Shown here in pieces: positions 47,067 to 62,522 of a DNA stretch of 64,000 nt; positions within the stretch are counted from its first letter, which is position 1, and every line of letters starts with the position of its first letter. The notes under the pieces were generated by a model. It searched no databases and was not told where the DNA came from. It worked only from the letters and a program-made list of their open reading frames with translations. The position numbers and the translations under genes are program-made. This DNA is from Adiantum capillus-veneris (lineage: Eukaryota; Streptophyta; Polypodiopsida; Polypodiales; Pteridaceae), in NCBI GenBank assembly GCA_014529385.2, contig CM043958.1:90731025-90795024 (forward strand). Reading direction: 5' to 3'.

Positions 47067-48661
47067 TGTCATAAAATCTAATATCTAACCAACCCAAATT
47101 ATTTTCTCATATTAAAATGATCATTTAATGTGGAATAATAAACGGGAACAAGGGTTAGAATATAGACATGTGCTTATGGATCTATCTCAACACGGGGCCA
47201 ATGGTAAAGGGGTCCAAATGAGAGATGGTCTGTCAAAGAGCAAGGTTAACTAATGGAGCTCAAAAGACCTTAGGGTTAGCTTCATGAAAGAACTCCAATG
47301 GTTAGTGTTAAAATTCCTTTGACCCTAGGGAACCCGACCTAAGATTGAGGTGCTTGTCGTGCTTGATGACTAAGGTGCTTAAGGTGCTTGACATGCTTGA
47401 TGACTAAGGTACTTGAGGTGCTTGTCATACTTAACGAGGAAGGTGCTTGAGACGCTTCCCATGCATAGGGGGTAAGGTGCTCGAGTAAAAAAGAGACCCT
47501 ACAAACTTAATGAGGAAGGTGCTTGAGAAGCTTCCCATGCATGGGATGTAAGGTGATTGAGTCAAAAAGAGACCCTACAAAGGAGGGGGAAAGTCCCAAA
47601 GCTAGGGGAATCTTTGACTTAACCTCCCACTCACCCAAAGGGCACCCCTTTTCTCAAGGGGCACATGGGACACATGTCAGACTCTCCCTATGCTTAGCCA
47701 CATGGTGTGCTTGAATGCTAAAGAGGTGTCCAATGAGCTTCTAGTTCCATCCAGCAAATATCTAGATATTTTCAAGATCTCTCTCTCTCTCTAAGGGGTA
47801 AGGAGGACACTTGTCCAGAGACTACCCATGTACTTGAATGCATGTTGCATGTGATTGGCTAGGGGGAGAGGGGTCCAATGAGCTTGAAGCATGTGGAAAG
47901 GCTAGAACTCGACCAAAGCGAGCAAGGGGGGTGCTGGGGGGGTATACACCAAACACACGCACACACTCATTTTGTGGATCATTCTCACTTGGTGAAAGTT
48001 GAGGAACTCCACCTCCTTCTCCAAGCTTGTGAGAAGTGGAGCCTACACCAACACTCTTGGCTATGAAATGCAAATCCAACCAAGAGCCATGCTTCAATGC
48101 TTAAGCTTGGCATCTTCTCCATCTTCATTACTATGATATAATGTATGCTAGCAAGAAGAGTGATGATAAGTGAAGAATAATTTCTTTCTCCTATGTAATG
48201 TTTCTTTTTCCTCTTCCCTACCCTCATTCCCCACTAGCTCTCTCCACCTTCGAAGGTGTTTGAGGCCTTGGGACTGAGGCTTGGGATAGTTAATGCTTTC
48301 TACAAAGTTTGTGTTATTCTTCTGATGCATGAAGCTTTCCATATTCATTTCATCACCTAGGTCACAAGGAACACAAAGATTGTATTGTACCAAGTCTCTC
48401 TTGATGGGAGAAACTATAATACAAATGCCTATTGGAGGGGGGACCGGCTCCGTATGAATCCGGTCCTCAACTGTTGTCATGTTCTCTAAACTCCCTCTCT
48501 TGCAAAAGTATTGTTCATGCCAAGTTAACTAAGTACCATGTTTATGTTGTGACCATCAATTAAGTTCACATGCTATGTGCTCACAAAGTAATCTCACAAA
48601 AGTGCTTTATCTAATTTTCTAATTCCGCTACTCTCAAAGTTCATAGGCCATTTCCATTACA
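47067..48661 (+). repeat. Chromovirus 3' LTR (1595 bp)
   Basis: Same start and end as the 5' LTR; shorter by fewer AAGGTGCTTG-type units, a shortened CA tract and small deletions. Substitutions between the two are frequent enough to see by eye, so the insertion is not recent. Confidence 0.92.
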
Positions 48662-48667
48662 ATATAG
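48662..48667. repeat. Target duplication, right copy (ATATAG)
   Basis: Pairs with 14,545-14,550. Confidence 0.8.
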
Positions 48668-49140
48668 AGTTCATCATTGTGTAGAAGAGAGTCATCAACT
48701 ATGCAAAGGGGTAGTTGAAGCACACACATAGTCAAAGGTTGAAATGAGCGCATTAGAAACCAAGAGAAGACTCTGTGCAAAGAGGAGCGCATACTCCCTT
48801 TGGAGGTAGTGATTGTGGTGCCAATTTCAAGAGGATCATATGGAGGTAGGAGGATCACACATATTCAAGTTCCCACCTATGTTTAGCACCTCACACAAGA
48901 GGCAAGAAGGTAGTAGGAGGAGAAATACCCAATAGGAAAGCAATTTTATGAGGCTTTTTTTAAAGGAGAGGAACTCTATAGGGAATAACTCAAACACAAG
49001 GATAGGTTTTTTTCATATTTAGTAATTTAGGTTTATTTTGTTTTTAAAGAGGCCATTTAAAGGTTAGAATAAATAAGAAGCTTCAAAGTGGGTTAAAGTT
49101 CCATGGAGAGAGACCTCCTCCATGGATGACACTAATAGTA
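48668..49140. other. Continuation of element B leader/LTR, non-coding
   Basis: Was contiguous with 14,550 before the chromovirus inserted. No gene seen. Confidence 0.4.
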
Positions 49141-49141
49141 A

Positions 49142-51590
<2,449 letters not shown>

Positions 51591-51635
51591 GTGTGGACTT
51601 TTATGAAATAAATAAACTAGGAGCTCTTAAGTACC

Positions 51636-51638
<3 letters not shown>

Positions 51639-51716
<78 letters not shown>
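51639..51716. repeat. (GT)39 microsatellite
   Basis: 78 bases of GT followed by TGGTGTTGGTG. Confidence 0.97.
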
Positions 51717-51717
<1 letters not shown>

Positions 51718-51719
51718 GG

Positions 51720-54243
51720 TGTTGGTGTATTATGATATTACTTATACACAAAAGAACATTTTGTTCATAAAACAACTAGTTTTAGACATTAAGAAGGTGG
51801 TTTGCACAAAAACAATTCTGCATTCGATCCATTTTTGTACAATATGATCAAAATGAAATAACATTCTAGTTACCCTATACACCAAGACTAGACCAATATA
51901 TGAGGATGAAATATGCCTTCATCTCTAAGGTCGGACTACAAAAACACTAAATCTTTTTAATCAAAGATAGAATATTCACGTGCATCCATATAGACAAGAC
52001 AACATATTTTTCTAGACTTGACTACATATGGTAGCTATCAAATAAACTATCAGTTGTTATACATGTCCTACTTAAAAATTATTAGCCTAGATACTGTCCT
52101 AAAAGTGGATAAGTAATTTTTAATGCAAGTGAATTAAGGGCTTTTACCAGCTTTCCCTCTTTTAAAATACCCAAATAATTATTCGAAGAATTTCTTTTTA
52201 CTTTGAAAGTACTATTTTTTATTTTGAATCCTTCTCCACTAGCCCACTTCAATGAAGATCCAATGGGTTCCATCTCTGACAAGACAAAAGTTTTTTTAGC
52301 TAAGAACAAGTAGGGACTAGCCATCTCAAGAATTTTGCACTTCACCATAGAATCCAAGAGTTTATATATAACATACACCCTTTCCTATTGTTTTAAATCC
52401 AAATCAACAACCAGCTAACTCCTTTATGCAAATCATTAGTAGTCCAAGTGCTATCAAAGATTCCCCATTAGTGATGTAGCTCCAAATCGTCACAACTCAA
52501 GATCAAGTTTAAAGAGTCCAAAAAAGTGTAGATAAGAGAACTTCTCTTATGCTATCAAAAGTCGCAAGATAAACCCCAGGTAGTGTAATCCATTCAGCAA
52601 ATTAGTTACTAACCTTGTAAAACAATTAAGGGACTACCCATAAGAATCCATAAGACTCCAAAGGTGACCAAATTAGTTAGGGCATAACAACCCTGGTTAA
52701 TTGTACAAAGGCTATGCCCACACAAAGCCAACCATTTCCAAGTACATGCTTGAGCAAACATGAAAAATAAAGTGAAAAATACATGTGAAGGGAAAACGAC
52801 CTCAATCATTTTAAATTGTCAAAGGGAAAGTACAGTCCACAAGCTCTAGAGACAATAGCTAGGGAGTTCTAGGGAATGATAGGGAGTGCTCTCGAAGTAA
52901 AATCTAAGTATCAATCATATTATTTAGATCCCAATCAAATGCAACTCTAGACAAGTTTAGAGATTAGACCTAATTGGTGAGGTTAGGGTCAAGCAACCTA
53001 GCAAATGTAGAAAGCTTGAAATGCCCAGCAAGAGCAAATGAGTAGATCAATAGAAAAATACAGTACAGGAGTCAGACTTCATGAGTCTATGGAATAAGAA
53101 GAGGGTTCAAATGATTAATAGAAGTAAGCCAGATTACGCACCCGTTTCAAGCAGGTACAAACCATCCTCAACATCATACTCTCAATCATATTAGAGAGCC
53201 ACGACTATTCTTTTTAAGTGAGGCATTCCATTTTTAGTGAATAAAGCCATATAATAGAGGCAATACCCGCCATAATCTTCAAGTGGAAAAGGGAGAAAAA
53301 TCCACAGTATCCAAAGAAGGTAGACCAAGAGGGCCAAGAACTAGGGAATCAAAGTAATGAAGTAAAACTAGAGCACTAAAATAGAATAGCCATGAAGCCT
53401 ATCAGCTACTACCATTAACTAGATACCTATTCCAATATAACATGAAAGCTAGGCAAGCTCAATAACAAAAAAAACATTCCACATTGTGTGTTTTTTTAAA
53501 AGAAAATCCATACATCAAAGTAGAGATCACTGCAAAAAATTTAGTATATACCATAACCACCTGAGAGGATGATCCATGTTAGTAGGTCACACAACCAAAC
53601 ATATCAAAGCCAAACTCAAACCCAGATCAGTAGCTCCATAGACCAAATGTGTGCTTCAAGTCAATGTCCAAGCAATATACAATCAGAGATTCCAGTAGCA
53701 TGCTTAACCATATTTAGTAGGATCTTCAAAAATCAGAAGAAGCAACCATGCCAAAGTTAGGAACCAAAACATAACTATATCACACGCCTGCATTAGGTTT
53801 TAGCCAACAACTTGTGAAGAATAGGCATCCTCGACAAAATCCATGTTGAATATAGAGTGGAAGAGTTTAATGTCTTCAAACCTCACAATATAGAATTACC
53901 ATATTTGAAAAAACCTCAAACTCTTTCTTTCTCTCTTTAAAGCAAGACAATCAAACAAAGTAACCCAAAATTGTATATCATTACATCACGAAGGACAGTG
54001 CAAAAGCATGCAAAGAGGAGGTAATTTCAACTAGTTTTATAGTAGACAAATGCCCATAGCCACCGACTTTAGTAAGAGGTAGAAGTATGTAGATCAATGT
54101 ACCCTTACACACTCTCTTTCTCTCTTGACATACAAAACATACCCAAGTATGAGGAAAGAAGGTTCCCTCACCTGTTTATATATAGGTGGAATGTAGGAGG
54201 GTACATGAGGCACACCCACCCAGCAATTGTATGCCAATACCAT
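51720..54243. other. Non-coding region with minus-strand TATA-like box at the right end
   Basis: No gene recognised. TATA box on the minus strand at 54,175-54,184 (TATATATAAACAGGTGAGG). Its layout, a TATA box followed about 2.4 kb later by a GT tract, repeats that of 49,145-51,391. Confidence 0.3.
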
Positions 54244-54248
54244 TGTAT

Positions 54249-54438
54249 TGTTAAAGTTTAGGCATCTCAAGTGAACTGCCCAATGTGATCCATTATTTAG
54301 TTTGGCTTTTAGGTATTTATTTTACTTATTTTTCAAAGTCTTGGGTAGGGCAATTTATTGGGATTGCTATATAAGCAACCACTTGCCTCCATTGTATACA
54401 CATTCAGCTATTCATTGCCAAGGTTGATTGATTCAAGA

Positions 54439-54516
<78 letters not shown>

Positions 54517-54561
54517 CTCACTCCCCTTGGTCTCTACACTTCCGCATCGTCGAATTTGACA
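54249..54561 (+). repeat. 5' LTR (313 bp)
   Basis: Has a TATA box (CTATATAAG, 54,368-54,376) and a CT tract at 54,441-54,513, starting about 65 bases downstream of it. It is longer than the 3' LTR by the CT tract and an 11-base GTGCTCACTCC-type piece. Confidence 0.93.
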
Positions 54562-54573
54562 TGGTATCAGAGC
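54562..54573 (+). promoter_or_regulatory. Primer binding site, tRNA-iMet type
   Basis: TGGTATCAGAGC directly after the LTR end, complementary to the 3' end of plant initiator tRNA-Met. Confidence 0.9.
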
Positions 54574-56563
54574 TTGTTGTAGCTCGTGCTCGAAGGCCTT
54601 GGCATGAAGGAGTTGTCCCGTGAAGAGAGGAGAAGAACTTCGTCGCTGGTGTCCAATCCCTCCCACATGCTATCGTGAGCATTTTAAAACTCTAGGCAAC
54701 CCCCTATTCTCTCTTCTGTTGCTGGTTGTGAAGCGTTGGAGGGAGCGTTCTAAAACGCTATCCGTTTGTAAGTGCCCCCGCCACAGTGTGAAAGTTCGCC
54801 CTACTCTCGCGGAAGCATTTTAAAACGTTGTCCCCAGCGTGACTTATCGGAAGAAGACCCGCCCCCTTGAGCTTGCATTTTGAGATGCACCCTGTCAACT
54901 ACGCCCCTGCCCCTCCCATCTGCGTTGTGAAACGTTGTATTGACATCAGCTAGGCAACGGAGCCCTGCCTCCCTCCCATTTGCGTTTTGAAACGCTGATT
55001 GGCGGCCCAACCTCCCCTCCCTCCACTCATTGACCACCCCCCTTCTCCTTGATGTGGCAACGTTTCAAAACGCTCTCCCCTAGGAGTCTCTCAGGGCTTT
55101 TGAATAGTAGAGACAGTTGAGATGATTTCTCTCATGGACGACTGAAGCGAGGAGATTCGAGCCTAGAGAGGGGTCGTGCCGAGCCTTAGGAGCAGCTTGG
55201 AAGAGGCTTGGAGATCGAATTGGACGGGGAGTGCTAAGCTTTGAGTGGCCAATTGGTGGGAGTTTCGAGCGGTTTCGAGTTCCAGAGAGGGATAGAAGAG
55301 GGTGTGGAGCAGTTTGGCATAAGCCATGGAGCAAATTGACATCGGCCTGGATGGAACTCTTAGCCCTTGCTATGCATAGTTATTGTGGAGCTTTGGATTT
55401 GTCCAAGGCCTACCACAGGGCAAACGTGCGAAGCGACTATTGATGACAGCGTTTCGGATTTCAAAGATGGATAGCAGATTGCACGGAGCCCATTGCGTGT
55501 GGAGTTCCCTTTGCGGTGGAGTTGAAGTGGCTTGGATCTTTTTCGGCTTGGTTGGTACGACTATTTTCTGGAGTGCGAGAAGGTACCCAATTACTAGATC
55601 TTGCAACTTCAAGATGACCTCCCCTTGCTCGAGCACCTGCGACGACATCAACCAAGAGCAACAAGTGGCTATGGATAATGGATCGCCAAACATCCATTTA
55701 GCGGCCTATACACCAATACAATTCTCAAGGAACCCGACAAATTGTTTGGCTGGCGTTTGTGAAGTCAAAAGCAAATGGAGGAGTTCACTAGAGGATAGTG
55801 ACAAAGGTCAGTTGGACAATGATGGCAATACCAGTACTCAGTTAACTGCCTTGGTAGAGGTACGACCACAGTCATGATTATGATTTGATGCTTTTTTTGG
55901 CTCAAGAGTTTGAAGCCAAAGGCAAAAGCAGGAATTCACTTGAAGACAAAGACAAAGGCAAGCTGGACAGAGATTACGGTAATAAAGATTTGATAGAGGA
56001 GATCAGCATGGCACTTGTGGCGGTGGCCATAGTGGCCTCGACATCATATTTTTAGTCAAATGCCAGGTGTCACCACTAGCTTCAGCTAGAGAGAGGCTTG
56101 TGAGTGGCAGAGAGGGGCAACCACATGCTCCCTATAATTAATATGGACCCTTGTGTTGGAGTTCAAGTTATTGGTGTTTGGACCCGTAGGTCGGAGTTCA
56201 ATGTGCATGCATTTGGCAGCGAACCAATCAGACGTCTAAAACAATATGAATGAGTGCACCAATCCATTGTTGTTGGTCAGATTTTGGACAAGATGTGTTT
56301 CAATAGTTCATTATCTTGGAGTTTTATATCTTGGACGTGATGTGTTCACAGTTCACAAATGGGGATTATTGGACGTGGTATGGTCTACATTTCAAAGTTT
56401 CTACAAAGGAAACCAATGCTCAAGATGGCATTACTTTCAGGTACAAAGTTGAGGAGAGAAACACCGAGATGTATCCAATATCCCGGCCGGTGCAGGGGTG
56501 TCCATGGTAGCTTCTTCATCGACTTGGTCTCCTATTGATGTCCACTATGAGCTACAAAGAGGG
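54574..56563 (+). other. Interior of the short LTR element, no recognisable gene
   Basis: The longest plus-strand open stretch (55,383-55,877, 164 codons) shows no retroviral motif. The first 500 bases repeat GTTTTGAAACG-like phrases (AAAACGCT, GAAACGTT) at 54,690-55,070. The polypurine tract AAAGAGGG ends at 56,563. Confidence 0.6.
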
Positions 56564-56754
56564 TGTTAAAGTTTAGGCATCTCAAGTGAACTGGCCAATG
56601 TGATCCCAGTATTTAGTTTGGCTTTTAGGTATTTATTTTACTTATTTGTCAAAATCTTGGGTAGGGCAATTTATTGGGGTTTCTATATAAGCAACCCCTT
56701 GCCTCCATTGTATACACATTCAGTTATTCATTGCCAAGGTTGATTGGTTCAAGA

Positions 56755-56809
<55 letters not shown>

Positions 56810-56843
56810 TGGTCTCTACGCTTCCACATCGTCGACTTTGACA
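56564..56843 (+). repeat. 3' LTR (280 bp)
   Basis: TATA box at 56,683-56,691, CT tract at 56,757-56,807. Nearly identical to the 5' LTR outside the CT tract, so this insertion is fairly young. Confidence 0.93.
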
Positions 56844-57088
56844 TGTATACCAGTGTCAATGCCAAGCCTTCACTATGTGTTGGGAAGAGTCATCAAACCA
56901 CGAGGACAGATGCAGAGGGGAGGCCAGTAGGTGCATCAGAAGGGGCTATCCAATTGGCACAACGGGGGGAAAGGGCGATCGTCAGTTAGAAATAAAGACT
57001 TTCAGTAGGCCTTACAATAGAGGGTTGAGCCAGTCAACAGATCAAGAGAGAAGGGAGACGTCACGAAGTCGAATTAGAAACTGAAGGG

Positions 57089-57091
<3 letters not shown>

Positions 57092-57150
<59 letters not shown>
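57092..57150. repeat. (GA)n microsatellite
   Basis: About 59 bases of GA. Confidence 0.97.
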
Positions 57151-57155
<5 letters not shown>

Positions 57156-57189
57156 TCGTGGCACATCTCAGGGCTAGAAAGGGAAGGAA

Positions 57190-57780
57190 CCGCTATTGGC
57201 AGAGAGATAAAAACACCCAAGGCTTATCCAAGCCACCACTCACCCCCATCCAAGGGGGAGGGTCCCATAGGGGTTAATCACCCACTAAACAATATAACCA
57301 TCAGCTCCATCACACCCATAGCGGGGAGAAGAGGAAAGGCCCGTACTCACTCATTGAGGACAACGCATGGAAAAGACTCATGGTAAGCATAGGCCAGATT
57401 CATCATTGAGGGAAGTGCAAGGTAAAGACTCGTGTTAATCACCCATAAGACAATGTACCCATTAGCTCATAATGCATAAGCTAGATCCTTGAGGGAAGTG
57501 CAAGGTAATTATTCATGGTAGGGAGAAGAGGAGAAGTCCAAATTCACCCATATCAAGGAAAAGAGGAAAAGCTCAGATTCACCCATTGAGGAAGGTGCAA
57601 GTTAAAGAATCATGGTAGTCACCCACAAGACAATATATATAACCATCAACTCCATTATGCATAGCATAAGACAGATTCACCCATTGAGGGAAGAGCAAGG
57701 TAAAGCTCATGGTAATCACCCACAAGACAATATAACCATCAACTCAATCAAGCCCACAAGTCAAAACCCACTCAAAACTC
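57190..57780. repeat. Degenerate tandem repeat
   Basis: Phrases CACCCATTGAGGGAAG, GCAAGGTAAAGACTCATGG and ATCACCCACAAGACAATATA recur four to five times with irregular spacing of about 110-170 bp. Confidence 0.75.
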
Positions 57781-57849
57781 ATTATTGTTCTACTTACTCT
57801 CCTCGTGATGCAGCTCAAAATAGATACAATCTACTTTGGGTAAAATATG

Positions 57850-60350
57850 AACTAACCATAGACTTTATGTACAACAAAAATAGAACTCTATAATAATAAT
57901 TGGTCCATGCTATCTGCATCGATACTTCAAGCAGTTACTAAACATCCATCACCTAGCTACTAACTAATGTGCTAAACCAACCCTACCACAGCATGTGATC
58001 ATATCAATCCCATTGCATCATCAATACAATATACCAAAAAACAATAGACAATATCCATTTCCATTACTAATAGTAGGTAGATTCTCAAAAATGGTATGTG
58101 GTTGCTGATTTTTTGCAAGGTTTTACTTGAGCTTGTGCACATCTTCATGTTCTCTCTTTGCTCTTGCATTTCTGTACTCGTTTGCATCTCTAAGATACTT
58201 GTGCACCTAAACGTGCGGATAAGTCCAGTGCGAAATGTAGGACCAAGATGTGAGGTTCAGTGTGAAATGTTGAATCAGTATTAATGCATGCTCAATGGTG
58301 TGTGCGTCATTTGTCTTACAGGGTATAGATGGTATAAAGCATGTGTAGTCCATACATGGAGCTTTCATAACAAAAAGAGCAAAGAAATGCAAGCTAAGCT
58401 TCTCTAAAGCCTACTTGATTAATGGTCAGTGATGAGGGCTTGTTAACAGGCCAAGTTTAATTATTAATATATGCCAGATGTAGCTTAAAAGGGCCAACAG
58501 ATGCCTTAATGATACCAAAAATGATTATGCTTGATGTGAGAACAAATAGAAGATTATGATCTAAAACTACATTGTTTGAAGTGCTCTACCGGCCTGTCTT
58601 TACGACTCGTCAATTGAAACTACGGTGAAGAAGTTATGGCAGTTTGAAGTTTGAGTTAATGCAGATCCGTACCAGATTGGGCAACTACAACTAAGCTGAT
58701 AGAATTGAAATGAATGAGCGGGCCTGAAGATTAAAATCTTTATTGGGGCAGTTATTCTCGATACAACATTTGAGTTGCTTATAGCAATTAGAGTGGCCTA
58801 TGCACAATTCGCAACTCAAATTCTGAGAGCCCGAGCTGAGAGCAATTGTACTATTTTGCAAAAACATCAATTTAGCAAGAAAGGGGCACCATAGTGGCCA
58901 TCATATCCTAGTGAAAAACCGTGCCTCTTGTAAACGAGCCCTTGAAGTCAATGTAAGAGTGTTTTTAGAGTCCTTTTCAAAGCTCTCTACCATCTGTGTT
59001 TGAAGTGCAAGCCAGTTTCAGTACAATTTCGATAATTGATGGAAGCTCTCCCAATAAAAAGGAACTATTACTAGCAATAAATTAAATTGGAGTTCCTTAC
59101 AGAGTGGTAATTGTTGACAAGAAAACATCAACATCTTTATACCATGAAAATAACACCATACAGCAAACCCTTGCAAGTACAGAATAGGTTTGCTTTAAGA
59201 TGGCCCATTTCTAGTTGAATTGGTGCACCGCATAATGAACCCTGTTATGCTTCTAAGGACTATTTGTTTAAATTTATAAGTAAAATAAAAAACCAGATAA
59301 CAACACCTGTTCTGCGTCCATTAATTAAGCTACTTGTTTAAATTTTTAACAAGTAAAATAGAAAACCAGAAAATAGTAATGGGGACAAAGCTAGCCGATA
59401 GGCCCTAGTGCCAGATATCCTAAGAAGGCCAGGAGGAACCTGAAGTGAGGATTGTAAAGGCACGATCGCCTGCCAGTTCCAAGGTTTCTGCATTCAGTCA
59501 AAATCTAGAGTGAATCAGTCCCAAAGAGCAACTCAGTTTGAAGGGCAATATCTGCATTAATCATTCTAATATCAGTTAAATAGCACCTTCATTAATGTGC
59601 AATGAAAATCAATCACCAAACCGGGTCACGCCCAGACAAGTGTTCCTAAAAACATGCCATGGGAAAATCTCTACAAGGAGACCCAAATCAATCACGATGC
59701 TTCTTTCTTGTGACACATCGAGGCCATTTGTCTCATTCCAGCCCTAGACCTGATAGGAAAAGTCCAAGGAGCCTTAAATTTCCAAACAGACTTGACTTCC
59801 ATCGCACTGTCACCGAAAGAGCAATGTGTAATCTCTAGGTGCACCAAAATATCCAGATAAATCAAGCAAATGAGTTTGCTGCAAATTACATGACATCTGA
59901 AGAGCATCAAACATGCTAATAACAAATTCTCCTTCAGTATCACTGCGAGAATTGAATGTTCCGACACTTCGAAAATCAAACCACAAAACAAATGCCATAG
60001 TAAGCACCACAATGCCTACAATAATTAAATTTTCTGATACACCATTCAGAAATCAAAGCATCAAACAAAGGCTACACAGGCACCCACCCAAATGCCTTCT
60101 TATACAAAATTGTCACAGAGAGGGGGACTGACAGAGAAAATGCCAAAGTAACCCCATTCACGGAAGTTTTTTCAAGTTCGCATAATTACTATTCTGTCAA
60201 CTGGCGTTAGTTCATCTCAATCGACAAAGCCACAGTCAGCATACAAAAAATGCTTACATCCAACAACTGTTAGCGGTGTTAAACGTCCCGTATTTCTATA
60301 AAGAATACTACTCTTCACCGATTTGAAAGAATGTGTGATGAGACCTTACA
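57850..60350. other. Unassigned region, possibly downstream of NAA50
   Basis: No gene, RNA or repeat recognised on either strand; short open stretches look like chance. Confidence 0.4.
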
Positions 60351-60355
60351 TGATT

Positions 60356-60585
60356 TCAGGCAACACCTCTTCCCTTGCTGCTAGAAGGTAAATTCTTTAC
60401 AAGTAAATAACAATCTGGGGGCTCAATATCAGTGTAGTAATTTTCTATTTTTTCTCTCACTTCAAATCCAAATTTCTGATAAAAAGCAAGGGCTTCCTGA
60501 TTATTAGTTTGAACATGCAAATAAATCTCTGAAACAGTCACATCCTGCCTGCAAAGATCCAGTATGTGTTTCATCAGTTTTGACC
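60356..60585 (-). CDS. NAA50: NAA50-like N-alpha-acetyltransferase, last exon
   Basis: 76 codons after a splice acceptor (GATTGTTGCAG). Reads SKLMKHILDLC, EIYLHVQTNNQEALAFY, KFGFEVREKIENYY and IEPPDCYLLVKNL, matching the C-terminal half of NAA50 (GNAT fold), the catalytic subunit that acetylates Met-starting N-termini at the ribosome with NatA. The acetyl-CoA loop (RxxGxG) and N-terminal exons are not found in the next 3.4 kb, so either the intron is long and leaves the window or this is a stranded exon. The frame is intact to TGA at 60,356. Confidence 0.75.
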
Positions 60586-60599
60586 CTGCAACAATCAAT

Positions 60600-60950
60600 A
60601 ACCTCGTAAGTGGGTGCTAGTATAGACTTATATTACAATAACATCTCCATCCCTAAACCAGCTAGCAAATCTAATCTGCTCCAAATCAGCAGAGAGCCTG
60701 AGAAAACATTTAACAATAAACTCAACTCTTCTTCTTGAGCCCATTTAAAAATCCACTGAGGAATAAACAATGACAACATCAAGCCATGAACAAGATTCAG
60801 TGCCAATCCAAAAAGGCAGGGTAACTTTATACCGTGAAGGTACTGTTACCACACTTCAAATCAATTATGGAGCATTCGAAACACTGACATTCATTACTTC
60901 CATATAAGGAATGCACAACTTCTAAGGCCAACGGTCTTGCTGCTATTCCT
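60600..60950. other. Likely intron upstream of the NAA50-like exon
   Basis: AT-rich, no coding match to the earlier NAA50 exons. Confidence 0.4.
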
Positions 60951-62480
60951 TCTTAAGGGACCCACCGTGGTGGGTATTCATAAAGCGCAGCGTAGTCTGG
61001 GGTTGGCAACGTCCTTGTAGAAGGGGCGGTTCCTAGGGATTGCTCAGCTGGCCGCTCCTTACCCTTTTGATGATCCCGTTTTCTCCTAAACTGCCCTTTA
61101 ATTATATAGATCACGCGCATGAAGCAGAGACGGCCACCCCCGGTACGCCTCGCACAGGGCTGTCGTACCATAGGTATACCAGAAAAAAAGGACAAGGAGG
61201 ACGAGCAATAAGAAGGCCCCTATCTGCAACAGAGCCTGCTGATATCGCCTGCGCAGACGAGTGCCCAAGTGCTTTGAGTTCTAGGGCGCGCCGGCTGGGG
61301 CGCACTTCTGTTCCACCATCGTTCAAACGATCCGGGGGCCTGCGCGAGAGCCGACAATGGCCATATTTGGCGCAATGCAATAATAAAACGCTTCAGAGGG
61401 ACAGGGTTAGAGTCACCCCCAGCCTGTCTATAAACGAAGGAGTCGTCGTCAAGGCCAATAACAGTGACAGAAATAGGGTCTACATCAAGAGGATCCTTTT
61501 GCACACTCCATGCCCGACGGGATGGGGATAAAGGCCTCGTTAGAGGCTCCCGGTGGTGAACCTCAGCACTTCGAAAATCGGCGAAGGAAGACGGCGGCTG
61601 GTGCGACACCCTTGGAGCGTGAGTGGCCGTGCTACCACCTGGTGTCATAAACCGCAAAAAGGCCCGAGCCACATGAGCTATTAGTTTCAGAGCTCTGCAA
61701 ACCCAAACCAAAGCCAATATTTAAAGGGATCTGAGAGGAATTATCCTCCCTGGAACTTTGAGCCATGCGCTTGTGAAGATCCTTTGCGAGGTTTTCACGC
61801 ATTTTTTCGTCGTTCATTCAACCTTCTCCTGGCTAGTTGACCAGCATATCGTATTCAAGAGAGAGCAACCACCCGCTTGTAAGATATGGGTAGCTCAGTT
61901 TAGATGGGCATAGCCGCCGCCCGGTGGTGGGATACAGGCAGCTATCGTGAGTTAGACGACACCCGCTGGCCACCCTCCTCCGGGGAGGGAGTTGCATCTG
62001 CCCAACTACGCAGGGTGAGGTTTAGATAGCTGTCCGCTTCCTAGAAACGATGGGCCATTCTGTGGTGGGTTGGCATGTTAGAGCCCTATTGAAGGCCTGG
62101 ATAGGAACCTTGGGCGGAGGCCATTTCAACAAAATGGTTACGCACCGAGGAGTGCATGGCTATATACCTCAAGGATTGTCTCCTCAGAGCATCCTCGTTG
62201 GGCACTTTAGGTACCCATTTGAGAGTTATTCTTTCATTCATAATTGACCTTTTGTCTTTTACCCCTCCTTTATATGGTTACAATTCTAAAGGGGGGGAGG
62301 GACACAAGAGACCCTAAGGAGGAAGGCGCCGAGGCCTTCACCAGGACGACACTTGGAAAAGGGGCTGGTAGAGGCCCACACTCCCCTTTTCCCTAAACTG
62401 TACCCTCCCCAACTGGAGTAGGGTTATATGTATGGTAATAGATCATATGTATGGTAATAGATCATAAGTGTACACAGCTA
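60950..62480. other. GC-rich segment of different composition, origin unknown
   Basis: Clearly richer in GC than its neighbours, with long overlapping open stretches on both strands (61,040-61,531 plus; 61,220-61,717 and 61,632-61,817 minus). None gives a domain I recognise. Composition and style resemble plant mitochondrial intergenic or intron DNA, so a nuclear insert of organelle DNA is possible; no organelle gene was identified. Confidence 0.3.
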
Positions 62481-62522
62481 GTATATATTAAATAGTAGCA
62501 TGAGTCAAGAGGAGGCTATTAA

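Larger units (their letters stand above)
54249..56843 (+). mobile_element. Short non-autonomous LTR retrotransposon (2595 bp)
   Basis: LTRs 54,249-54,561 and 56,564-56,843 both run TGTTAAAGTTTAGG...TTTGACA. TGTAT flanks both ends (54,244-54,248; 56,844-56,848). The base after the 5' LTR begins TGGTATCAGAGC, the standard plant tRNA-iMet primer site; AAAGAGGG precedes the 3' LTR. The roughly 2.0-kb interior has no gag or pol motif, so it must rely on another element (TRIM/LARD-like in plan). Confidence 0.92.

Noticed and set aside
61040-61531. 163-codon ORF as a gene
   Set aside because: Overlapped by equally long frames on the other strand in GC-rich DNA; no domain recognised.
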